17,503 bases of DNA, taken from contig CAYRDY010000045.1 of the NCBI GenBank assembly GCA_964423195.1, positions 1 through 17,503 on the forward strand, given 5' to 3'. Within the stretch, counting starts at the first letter, position 1; each line of letters starts with the position of its first letter. The stretch is from CAKRHR01 sp964423195. GTDB lineage: Bacteria > Bacillota > Clostridia > Lachnospirales > Lachnospiraceae. The notes below the pieces were generated by a model, which was not told the DNA's origin, made no database searches, and worked only from the letters and a program-made list of their open reading frames with translations. The position numbers and the translations under genes are program-made. Below are positions 7,041 through 14,091 of the stretch, piece by piece.

Positions 7041-7097
7041 TCCCTAGATCATTGGCAGCGCGGACACATCCGGACAGGTGCCTCTTCGCTCAATCGA

Positions 7098-8216
7098 TCA
7101 TCCGTTCGGCAGCGCGCATTCTCTTCTCTCGTATGCCTCAGGGTGGTCCGCCACGCGCTCTATCTGCCTTCTGGGACCGCACACTTTGCAGCATTCATTT
7201 TTTTTCTTAAAGGGCACGATCCTGACATTCATGGTCAGCCCGTCAAATATCAGCATTTTCCCCGTCAGCAGTTCACCCGCGCCCAAAATATATTTGATCG
7301 CCTCGAGGGCCTGCATGCTCCCGATAATGCCCGGCACGGCGCCCAAAACGCCTGCCTGACTGCAGTCCGGTATCGTCCCTCTCTCCGGTATCTCCTCGAA
7401 GATACACCGGTAACACGGGTATTCTCCCGGCACCCAGGTCATCACCTGTCCCCCAAACCGCAAGACTCCCGCGTGGCAAAATGGTCTCTCTTGCAATACA
7501 CAGGCATCGTTGATCAAAAATTTTGTCTCAAAATTATCCGCCGCGTCGATCACAAAATCGTACTGCCCGATCACTTCCTCCGCGTTCTTTGGCGAGAGGA
7601 AAAATGGGTACGTCTTCACCTGAATCAGGTCGTTCTGCCGCGCCATTGCCGCCCTGGCGGACTCCGCCTTGTTCATGCCCACGCTGTCCACGGAATGAAT
7701 GATCTGCCTGTGCAGATTTGAGACACTCACTCTGTCTGCGTCCATCACGCCGATCGTTCCCACGCCGGCTCCGGCAAGATAAAGCGCCGCGGGCGACGCA
7801 AGTGCGCCGGCCCCTACGATCAGGACCTTTGCCCGCTTTAATTTCTTCTGCCCCTCAATCCCCACCTGCGGCAGGATCATCTGCCTGTCATATTTTTGCA
7901 TTTCGTCCCCGGAGAGCTCCCCGCAGGACTTCATCAGCCATGCCCGCATTCCGTCCCTCAGGCTATAGGCCTCATACCCCTTTGCCCTCAGATTTCGCGC
8001 GACAGGAATACTGTTTTCCCCGACGCTGCAGTAAACGATCAATATCTTATCTCTCGGCAGCGTTTCCGGCGATTCATCCCCGCTACGGCATATCGCCCCC
8101 GGAATGTGGCCGTGCGCATAGGCGATCTCGCCCCGGATATCCACAAACACATAGGAATCCGGCTGCAATTTTTCAACTTCCTCTATACTAATGTCCGTTG
8201 TGTATGAACGCTTCAT
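7098..8216 (-). CDS. rhodanese-ThiF/MoeB-type E1 fusion (sulfur-carrier adenylyltransferase)
   Basis: A 372-residue fusion expected to adenylate the C-terminal glycine of a ubiquitin-like sulfur carrier (ThiS/MoaD type) and help deliver sulfur. Residues 1-100 form a rhodanese domain with candidate catalytic Cys63 in VYCSVGENS. The rest is an E1-like domain: ATP loop GAGALASP (135-142), SNLHRQI (166-172), IDAADNF (223-229), Cys285 at the position of the conserved E1 cysteine in IPDCSQAGVLG, and zinc ligands C268xxC271 with C343/C346. The order is reversed relative to MOCS3/MoeBR, where rhodanese is C-terminal. The ATG at 8216 is preferred over a TTG at 8234 because the domain starts there and GAGG lies 9 nt upstream. 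No thi, moa or cysteine-synthesis gene is nearby, so the pathway is unassigned. Confidence 0.87.
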   Translation of the reverse strand: MKRSYTTDISIEEVEKLQPDSYVFVDIRGEIAYAHGHIPGAICRSGDESPETLPRDKILIVYCSVGENSIPVARNLRAKGYEAYSLRDGMRAWLMKSCGELSGDEMQKYDRQMILPQVGIEGQKKLKRAKVLIVGAGALASPAALYLAGAGVGTIGVMDADRVSVSNLHRQIIHSVDSVGMNKAESARAAMARQNDLIQVKTYPFFLSPKNAEEVIGQYDFVIDAADNFETKFLINDACVLQERPFCHAGVLRFGGQVMTWVPGEYPCYRCIFEEIPERGTIPDCSQAGVLGAVPGIIGSMQALEAIKYILGAGELLTGKMLIFDGLTMNVRIVPFKKKNECCKVCGPRRQIERVADHPEAYERRECALPNG

Positions 8217-8255
8217 TCTCCCTAACCTCGGCAATATCCGTCATGTATAGACACT

Positions 8256-8368
8256 TCACGATCCGTCCCCACGCCGGCCGGATGTCTGATCTCCTCACGA
8301 TCCGTCCCCACGCCGGCCGGATTTGCGATCTCCTCACGATCCCTCTCCCCACGCCGGCCGGATTTGCG
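8256..8368. repeat. three-copy 39-nt tandem repeat (intergenic minisatellite)
   Basis: Unit 1 is 8256-8294 and unit 2 is 8295-8333, both exactly 39 nt. Unit 3 begins at 8334 with a 2-nt insertion and fades out after 8368. Each contains the 8-bp palindrome CCGGCCGG, and units 1 and 2 have flanking arms ATCCG/CGGAT that could fold as a hairpin. It fills most of the gap between the cvpA-type gene and the rhodanese-E1 gene, both on the minus strand. Confidence 0.9.
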
Positions 8369-8376
8369 CTGACCGG

Positions 8377-9294
8377 TTAAAAAAGGAATAGGCCGATGTC
8401 CTTGATGACGGTCAGCAGGTAATTGTGATTGTAAAGATAACTCAAGAAAGGATTCTCACTGATCTGGCGGAGCGCCTCGCTGCCCCAGCCGCTCGTGCAA
8501 AACAGGGTGATGACAACAAACATGAACCAGACCGCCATGACCCCGTTGAGCGCACCCAGAATCAGGCCCGCCGTCCGATTTAACCCGCGCAGCACGGGGA
8601 ACTTTGTCAGCCTGTTCAGCATCAGACCGACCAGCCTGATGATCACATACGCGACAATAAACAGCCCCACATACGAGGCCGCGTTCAGCGCGATCATGCA
8701 CACGTAATCGGTGATATACTGCGTAAATGAGCTGACGCCCAGCGCGTCATAAATCTGGTAATTATTGTTGTCCAGCAGTCCCTTTTTGATCTGTTCCGGA
8801 AACGGCAGAGCGTTGATCGCCTCAATCTGCGACCCGATATCCGAAAACAACGCGTCGAGCGCGCCAAAATCGAGCGCGCTTCCGCCCGCGCTAGCTCCTG
8901 TCCCGCCGTCAAAACCCGCGTCAGCTCCCGTCTCGCCGTCAAAACCCGCGTCAGCTCCCGTCTCGCCGTCAAAGCCCGCGTCAACTCCGCCTTGTGAAAA
9001 ACCGGCGTCCGGCACCGTTGCGCCGCTCTCTGTCTGCAAAGGCGCCGCACCGAAGACCGCCTCCGCGCCCTGCGTCAACAGATGGCTGACGCCCTGTGCC
9101 ACGCTGCTGTGCATATACTCATAGACTGGCGTCGTCCTCAGATACTTTGCGGCATGAGGCCCGCCATACGCCGCGATCGCCAGCGCGGCGATCAGAGTAA
9201 ACGTAGAAAAAACGGTTTTGATCAGACCCCTTCGCATTCCGTTCAGGACACTGAAAATGAATATCACCGCCGTGATGATCCATACGATATTCAT
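8377..9294 (-). CDS. CvpA family membrane protein
   Basis: A 305-residue CvpA-like integral membrane protein; the family is named for colicin V production, but its general function in Firmicutes is unsettled. Hydrophobic segments are seen at about 1-18 and 28-44, and then at 196-224 and 243-266. The N-terminal FSVLNGMRRGLIKTVFST matches the family pattern of a short loop with G-x-x-R/K-G. Between the two hydrophobic pairs lies a long soluble loop (about 50-190), including three copies of the 10-residue unit DAGFDG[E/G]TGA (105-134). AGAGGG precedes the ATG by about 9 nt. The gene lies 93 nt downstream of the DUF5711-like gene, probably in the same transcript. Confidence 0.82.
   Translation of the reverse strand: MNIVWIITAVIFIFSVLNGMRRGLIKTVFSTFTLIAALAIAAYGGPHAAKYLRTTPVYEYMHSSVAQGVSHLLTQGAEAVFGAAPLQTESGATVPDAGFSQGGVDAGFDGETGADAGFDGETGADAGFDGGTGASAGGSALDFGALDALFSDIGSQIEAINALPFPEQIKKGLLDNNNYQIYDALGVSSFTQYITDYVCMIALNAASYVGLFIVAYVIIRLVGLMLNRLTKFPVLRGLNRTAGLILGALNGVMAVWFMFVVITLFCTSGWGSEALRQISENPFLSYLYNHNYLLTVIKDIGLFLF
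8893..8982 (-). repeat. three 30-nt in-frame repeats in the cvpA-type gene
   Basis: Three near-identical 30-nt units encode DAGFDGETGA twice, followed by a closely related third copy. They lie in the soluble loop and keep the reading frame. Confidence 0.88.
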
Positions 9295-9387
9295 AGTGCT
9301 TTTCCCTCTATCATCTATCTGTCAAAGTTCCCTCCATCCACACGCCACACGCCGCCCCTGGCGCCGGTGATCGCGGGCGTCACTGCC

Positions 9388-10989
9388 CTATTTCAGCCTG
9401 ATCTCCCGGATGGTATTGTCATCGATGATGATATATTCATTCTTCGACTCTCTCGGCAGAAGGCTGTTGATACGGCTGTCAAACTCATAACTGAATTTCT
9501 CATTGCCATTGTATTCAAACATGGCACACTCATACTCATTGTACATAATGATTTCGTCATTTGAGCAAACGATCTCGTGATAGTCAAAATTGAAGGGTTT
9601 GTCCAGATATAGCCGGCCGGCATTGGTATAGACCAGCATCCGGTACCTGCTGCGCCCGTCACCGGTCACATCTACGTCCCGCGCGTTTTCGCCGGTTTCC
9701 CTCAGCGACGGATAGACGCCGTCCGTCGTCTCCATCTCTGTCTCGATGCCCTCAGGACTGCCCGCCGGAATACCGACACTTGACTCCCCTTCTCCCAACG
9801 TCTCTGCCGTGTCTGCCGTGCTCGCAGTATTCGCCTGCAGCAACCGCCGGCTATCACGGGCTGAGATCTCCACATCCCCACTGTCCATGTCTTTTACCGT
9901 CTCGGGTCCGAATGTGTTCCCACCAGACGCATCTTCCGGCGCCTCAGATCCGGATGTATTCCCACTAGACGCATCTTCCGGCGCCTCAGATCCGGATGTA
10001 TTCCCACTGGACGCATCTTCCGGCGCCGCCGTGCCTCCGGATGCGGGCGCGACACTTTCAGATTCCTGCCTGTTTCTGTTTGGCACCGCCGCGCCGTCAT
10101 TTCTAAAGACAAATCCGATATATTGTTCATTGTAGAAAATGCTCTGTATTTCATTATCAAAATTTGTTTTCAGGACAACTTCCGGCGCCGAATCGCGCAT
10201 GGAGAATATCTCAAACCCCTGCTCGCCGAAAGCGACCAGCGTATTATTATTGAGAAATTCGATTTTCGGATAAATCTCATTGTAATTAAATGTTCCGGCA
10301 ATATTGTCCGTATACTCCAGATCACCGAACCGATAAAATACGATTTGAGTTGTCACATCGCCCTCGCTGATGATCAGATAACTGACGGCAAGCTTCGTCC
10401 CGTCCTCGGAGATCGCGATATCCACCGGATATCCGGTATTCGTCATCGTGGCCTTGATCCTGACCAGATCCTCCCCGGAAGAATTGTAGAGATTGATGTA
10501 ATGCTGGTCCGCATCCGAGAGGACCGCCGCCACGACGCCCTGTCCTGCCAGCTCAATATCAGCCACCGGATAAATCGCGTCGATGACCGCGATCTGTCCC
10601 GCCTGATTGAAAATACGCATCTGATTGGATCCGATGTCCGCGATCGCCATGTAATCGCCGCGTGAGACTACCTGCGCATTGGACATCTCAAAGGCCTGAT
10701 TCCAGAGCAGCGTGCCATTTTTTCCGGTAAACGACGCACCGTCCTTGCTGTACTGGATCAGACCGTCGCCGATGACCTGGTAATTGACGGAGACATCGTC
10801 ATTTTTTTCAATTGTATTCGTCACCTCAAAAGTCTTGTAGCTGGCATTCATGCGGACGATGCCGACAATGGCGACGATCACAAAGAGCACCACGCCGCAG
10901 AAAATGATCAGCCAGGTGCGGGCCTTGCTGTCGCCCTCGCGCACATTCTCCATTAAAGTGCGCCATCGTATTTTGATCATTTCGAACAT
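9388..10989 (-). CDS. membrane-anchored DUF5711-like protein, unknown function
   Basis: A 533-residue protein of unknown function. A single N-terminal transmembrane helix (about 26-46) follows a basic cytoplasmic stretch, so most of the chain should be outside. The body has repeated short beta-strand patterns such as GTLLWNQ, GDYMAIADIGSN and LYNSSGEDL, typical of beta-propeller-like domains; this resembles the Firmicutes DUF5711 family, though that match is from memory. An insert of about 145 residues (301-446) rich in Ser, Glu, Gly and Ala breaks the propeller between FVFRNDG and YRMLVYTNAGRLYLD, and contains three 14-residue repeats (321-362). The frame is open upstream to a TTG at 11061, but ATG 10989 best fits a cytoplasmic tail; its ribosome site is weak, so the start is uncertain. 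The cvpA-type gene follows. Confidence 0.65.
   Translation of the reverse strand: MFEMIKIRWRTLMENVREGDSKARTWLIIFCGVVLFVIVAIVGIVRMNASYKTFEVTNTIEKNDDVSVNYQVIGDGLIQYSKDGASFTGKNGTLLWNQAFEMSNAQVVSRGDYMAIADIGSNQMRIFNQAGQIAVIDAIYPVADIELAGQGVVAAVLSDADQHYINLYNSSGEDLVRIKATMTNTGYPVDIAISEDGTKLAVSYLIISEGDVTTQIVFYRFGDLEYTDNIAGTFNYNEIYPKIEFLNNNTLVAFGEQGFEIFSMRDSAPEVVLKTNFDNEIQSIFYNEQYIGFVFRNDGAAVPNRNRQESESVAPASGGTAAPEDASSGNTSGSEAPEDASSGNTSGSEAPEDASGGNTFGPETVKDMDSGDVEISARDSRRLLQANTASTADTAETLGEGESSVGIPAGSPEGIETEMETTDGVYPSLRETGENARDVDVTGDGRSRYRMLVYTNAGRLYLDKPFNFDYHEIVCSNDEIIMYNEYECAMFEYNGNEKFSYEFDSRINSLLPRESKNEYIIIDDNTIREIRLK
9904..10029 (-). repeat. three 42-nt in-frame repeats in the DUF5711-like gene
   Basis: Three consecutive 42-nt units encode [EA]APEDASSGNTSGS-type segments, the third slightly diverged to EAPEDASGGNTFGP. 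They lie inside the large low-complexity insert. Confidence 0.9.
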
Positions 10990-11182
10990 ATGTCTATCAC
11001 TTTCTTTTTCTGAAAATTTCTGCCGTCCCTGTTCCCAATGCCGCGCAGGCGACGCGAGCAAGTTTGCCGAATAACACTGTGCTCAGGACCGTCAAAAAAA
11101 TACAAATTGCCCAAATATAAATAATTTTTAAAATATTTTGAATTGGTCACAAAATGTTCACAATTACAATATATACTTAGAC

Positions 11183-11207
11183 GTGTAGGAAAATTTTTTT
11201 CATACAC
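11183..11207. repeat. imperfect palindrome with A/T core
   Basis: GTGTA (11183-11187) and TACAC (11203-11207) are outer arms, and the inner GGAAAA can pair with TTTTTTC if one A is bulged. No U-tract follows in either direction. It lies 16 nt from the next hairpin. Confidence 0.45.
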
Positions 11208-11223
11208 ATTCATAACCCCTCTC

Positions 11224-11257
11224 AAGGCACTGTTGTAACCCCATATAGCAGTGCCTT
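11224..11257. repeat. perfect 9-bp inverted repeat downstream of recR
   Basis: aaggcactg (11224-11232) and cagtgcctt (11249-11257) form a perfect stem with a 16-nt loop. It is about 80 nt past the recR stop codon and could protect or end the recR transcript, although no U-run follows on the minus strand. On the plus strand it is followed by a C/T-rich stretch. Confidence 0.5.
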
Positions 11258-11335
11258 CCCTTTTGTATCCCTTTTCATTTTTATCAGGCACTTTTGACGG
11301 ACATTCCTCGTCGCGACTCCAAAATTCAAAACTCC

Positions 11336-11932
11336 CTACAGCTCGACTCTGCCCTCCAGGGCGCGCAGCAGCGTCATCTCATCGATGTATTCCAGATCAC
11401 CGCCCACCGGCACGCCGCTGGCAATCCGCGTCACCTTGATCCCCGTCGGCTTGACCAGCTTGCTGATATACATGGCGGTCGTCTCGCCCTCAAGGCTGGA
11501 ATTGGTGGCGATGATCACCTCATCGACGTCCTGCTGCAGGCGCAGCATCAACTCTTTCAGGCGAATATCGCCCGGCCCAATGCCCTGCATCGGCGAGATC
11601 GCGCCGTGCAGCACATGGTATACACCGTCATATTTTCCCGTCTTTTCATAAGCCGCAAGATCGCGCGGTCCCTCCACAACCATGATTGTCTTGTGATCGC
11701 GGCGCTCGTCTGCGCAGATCGGGCATATATCCTGATCGGTCAGATTGCAGCAGCACCGGCAGTAGCGCACATTGGCCCTGGCCTCTGTGATTGACTCCGC
11801 AAGCCGGACCGCATCCTCCTGCGGCATATTCACAATATGAAAAGCCAGCCGCGCGGCTGACTTTGCGCCGATCCCCGGCAGCTTTGACAGTTCCTCGATC
11901 AGCTTGCTGATCTGACTGCTGTACAGTTCCAT
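11336..11932 (-). CDS. recR: recombination mediator protein RecR
   Basis: RecR works with RecF/RecO to load RecA on SSB-coated single-stranded DNA during gap repair. The 198-residue length is normal. The product shows the helix-hairpin-helix LPGIGAKSAARLAFHI (18-33), the four-cysteine zinc finger C58, C61, C70 and C73, and a Toprim domain beginning VVEGPRDL (85-92) with IATNSSLEGE (141-150). Its ATG overlaps the ybaB stop codon as TGATG, so the two are translationally coupled. Confidence 0.97.
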   Translation of the reverse strand: MELYSSQISKLIEELSKLPGIGAKSAARLAFHIVNMPQEDAVRLAESITEARANVRYCRCCCNLTDQDICPICADERRDHKTIMVVEGPRDLAAYEKTGKYDGVYHVLHGAISPMQGIGPGDIRLKELMLRLQQDVDEVIIATNSSLEGETTAMYISKLVKPTGIKVTRIASGVPVGGDLEYIDEMTLLRALEGRVEL

Positions 11933-12279
11933 CAGAAGCCAGGCCCTCCGAATCCGCCGAGGCCGGTCAGTTTCGACATCGAGGCCTGGGACATCTCATC
12001 AATCTTGCGCAGCGCCTCATTGACCGCCGCCACAATCAGATCCTGCAGCATCTCGATATCATCGGGATCCACGACTTCCTCACTGATTTTGACCTCAAGC
12101 AGCTCTTTTTTCCCGGAAACTTTCACCGTCACGGCCCCGCCGCCGGCGGCCGCCTCCACCTCCTGCGCCTCAATCTCCTTCTGCGCCTCTTCCATCTGCC
12201 GCTGCATCTTCTGCGCCTGCTTCATAATATTGTTCATATTGCCGGGTACACCGCCCGGATAACCTCCGCGTTTGCTCAT
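11932..12279 (-). CDS. YbaB/EbfC family nucleoid-associated protein
   Basis: A small DNA-binding protein that forms dimers and is typically encoded between dnaX and recR. The 115-residue product has a Gly-rich start, the coiled NIMKQAQKMQRQMEEAQKEI helix (about 12-31), a conserved VTVKVSGKKELLEVKISEEV strand region and a C-terminal Gly/Phe tail. A perfect AGGAGG lies 8 nt before the ATG. It overlaps recR by one base. Confidence 0.96.
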   Translation of the reverse strand: MSKRGGYPGGVPGNMNNIMKQAQKMQRQMEEAQKEIEAQEVEAAAGGGAVTVKVSGKKELLEVKISEEVVDPDDIEMLQDLIVAAVNEALRKIDEMSQASMSKLTGLGGFGGPGF

Positions 12280-12318
12280 TCGAAGACCTCCTAGTCAAAA
12301 ATAAAAATCTTACGGCGT

Positions 12319-14034
12319 TCAGTCCTCATATTCCACTTCCACGCCGCTCAGATTGAACTTTCGAGGATCAAAAAAATTTTGCTGTGTCTGTGCCTCCTCC
12401 GCTGCCAACACGGTCTTGACCGTCACAGATTTTTGGAGCTTGTCCTCGATCACGTGCTCAAGTTCTGTCCGATGCTCCTCCTGATCAAAAAAATTCTTAT
12501 ACACGACATCTCTGAAACTCAGAATTAACGTCGAATCCTCCCCCTGGCTGACACGGACATTTTTTAACATCGATGCCGTCTCTTTTGTAAGGTCAGATAC
12601 GACCTTTCCCCACTGCCTGATGATCCGCCGCACATCCTCCGGCATCGCCGCCGCCCTGTCGGGCGTCCCGCCGCCAGCAGATTGTCCGCCGAATCCAGGT
12701 GCCCCGCCGCCAAATTGTCCATTGAATCCGGGTGCCCCACTGGCGCCCGCCTGTCCACTCAATCCGGGCGCCCGACCGCCAGGTTGTCCGCTGAAGTCAG
12801 TCATTTTACCGGCACCAAGGCCGGTGCCCTCGCCGGCGGCCGAAAATCCTCCCGCCAGCATTTCCCGTGAAATGACCACGCCCTCCTCCAGCTGTTTTTC
12901 GATCAACGCCAGCCGGCTGAGCACGGAATCATAGCTGCGCTCCATGGACGGCTTGCACAATTTGACAAGCGCCACCTCCAAAAGCACGCGCTTCTGGCTG
13001 GAATAGCGCATCTGACCTGACAATTCAGAAAACACCCGAATGTAGCGCATCAGGGTATCGGCATCGACCATCGCCGCCTCCTCCCTGAGCGCCGCCATAT
13101 TTTCCGACGAGACATCCAGAATATTCTCCAGATCCTCCGCGGTTTGCGCCAGCAACAAGTTCCGCAGATACCAGATGAAATCCGTCACAAACTGGGACAG
13201 CTCCCGCCCCTGGGTGATGATTTCTTCCAGCAGATAGATCGCGCCGGTGATGTCCTGCCCGATGATGAGCCGCAGCATACGGCTAAAAACCGACGTGTCC
13301 ACCGCGCCGAGGACCTCCAGTACATTGTCATAGGTTATATGTTGATTCAAATAAAAAGACACGCACTGATCCAAAAGACTGATGGCGTCGCGCAGCGATC
13401 CGTCCGCCGCCCCGGCAATATAGCGCACCGCTCGATCCTCAATGTCCAGCGACTCGTTCGAAATCAGCTCATCCAGTCGGTCCACAATGGTTTCCACCGA
13501 AATATGCCTGAAATCATAGCGCTGGCACCGCGAGAGAATTGTCACCGGTACCTTTTGCACATCCGTGGTCGCCAAAATAAAAATCACATAGGGCGGCGGT
13601 TCCTCCAGGGTTTTTAGCAGGGCATTGAAAGCGCTCGGCGAGAGCATATGCACCTCGTCGATAATATAAACCCTGTACCGCCCCTCCGTCGGTGAATAGC
13701 TCACCTCGTCGAGGATCTCGCGGACATTATCGACGCCGTTGTTGGAAGCCGCGTCTATCTCGATCACATTCATGGACGTCTGCGCATTGATCGCCCTGCA
13801 CATGGCGCATTCATTACACGGGCTGCCGTCCACCGGATGCAGACAATTGACCGCCCTAGCAAATATTTTTGCCACCGACGTCTTGCCCGTGCCGCGGGTG
13901 CCGCAGAACAGATACGCATGTCCGATGCGATTCATCTTTATCTGATTTTTGAGAGCGGTCACAATGTGATCCTGCCCCTTCACATCCTCAAATGTCGTTG
14001 GGCGCCATTTTCTGTATAATGCTTGATAAGCCAT
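12319..14034 (-). CDS. dnaX: DNA polymerase III subunits gamma/tau
   Basis: The clamp-loader ATPase that assembles the replisome and loads the sliding clamp. In 571 residues it has Walker A GTRGTGKTS (45-53), a zinc module with Cys64, 73, 76 and 79, Walker B with IIDEVHML (Asp126, Glu127), sensor 1 LATTD, and the SRC arginine finger (168-170). Domain III follows, then a Gly/Pro-rich linker (about 396-464) with degenerate 11-12-residue units of the GQ-G-G-APGF type, and a tau-type C-terminal domain. The ATG at 14034 gives the family start AYQALYRKWRP; an in-frame GTG at 14046 with GGAG 5 nt upstream is a real alternative. No convincing frameshift heptamer for a short gamma form was found. It lies 57 nt after pfkA with no terminator between them. 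Confidence 0.97.
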   Translation of the reverse strand: MAYQALYRKWRPTTFEDVKGQDHIVTALKNQIKMNRIGHAYLFCGTRGTGKTSVAKIFARAVNCLHPVDGSPCNECAMCRAINAQTSMNVIEIDAASNNGVDNVREILDEVSYSPTEGRYRVYIIDEVHMLSPSAFNALLKTLEEPPPYVIFILATTDVQKVPVTILSRCQRYDFRHISVETIVDRLDELISNESLDIEDRAVRYIAGAADGSLRDAISLLDQCVSFYLNQHITYDNVLEVLGAVDTSVFSRMLRLIIGQDITGAIYLLEEIITQGRELSQFVTDFIWYLRNLLLAQTAEDLENILDVSSENMAALREEAAMVDADTLMRYIRVFSELSGQMRYSSQKRVLLEVALVKLCKPSMERSYDSVLSRLALIEKQLEEGVVISREMLAGGFSAAGEGTGLGAGKMTDFSGQPGGRAPGLSGQAGASGAPGFNGQFGGGAPGFGGQSAGGGTPDRAAAMPEDVRRIIRQWGKVVSDLTKETASMLKNVRVSQGEDSTLILSFRDVVYKNFFDQEEHRTELEHVIEDKLQKSVTVKTVLAAEEAQTQQNFFDPRKFNLSGVEVEYED

Positions 14035-14091
14035 AGATCCACCCACTCAATCTCCAAAATGCCCAAGTATATGCCCAGACCCTCATTCGCC

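Larger units (their letters stand above)
10990..11335. other. 346-nt AT-rich intergenic region between recR and the DUF5711-like gene
   Basis: No convincing gene is present. The region is much more AT-rich than its surroundings, holds two inverted repeats (11183-11207 and 11224-11257), and contains a weak minus-strand promoter candidate, TTGACG (11095-11090), 16 nt, TATTCG (11073-11068), that could serve the DUF5711-like gene. Open frames crossing it lack coding-like composition. Confidence 0.6.

Noticed and set aside
8256..8368. CRISPR array
   Set aside because: The units are directly adjacent with no unique spacers between repeats and no cas gene is near.
9320..9325. TTGACA upstream of the cvpA-type gene as a -35 box
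   Set aside because: No acceptable -10 box follows at 15-19 nt, and the gene is well placed to be read from the upstream gene's transcript.
10977..11291. 104-codon minus-strand open frame in the recR to DUF5711 gap
   Set aside because: It starts at GTG without a ribosome site, runs through both inverted repeats, overlaps the downstream gene start, and has AT-rich non-coding composition with no recognisable domain.
12560..12565. Programmed frameshift site in dnaX giving a gamma form
   Set aside because: A run of six A occurs on the coding strand, but the in-frame context G UUA AAA does not fit an X XXY YYZ heptamer, and it lies in the tau C-terminal region rather than after domain III.
12666..12800. 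dnaX linker as possible frameshift or assembly error
   Set aside because: The frame is open throughout, and both flanks match clamp-loader domains, so it is a genuine Gly/Pro-rich linker.
14035..14091. Small cytoplasmic (SRP) RNA gene upstream of dnaX
   Set aside because: In Bacillus an SRP RNA precedes dnaX, but this gap is only 57 nt, too short, and shows no SRP-type helix.
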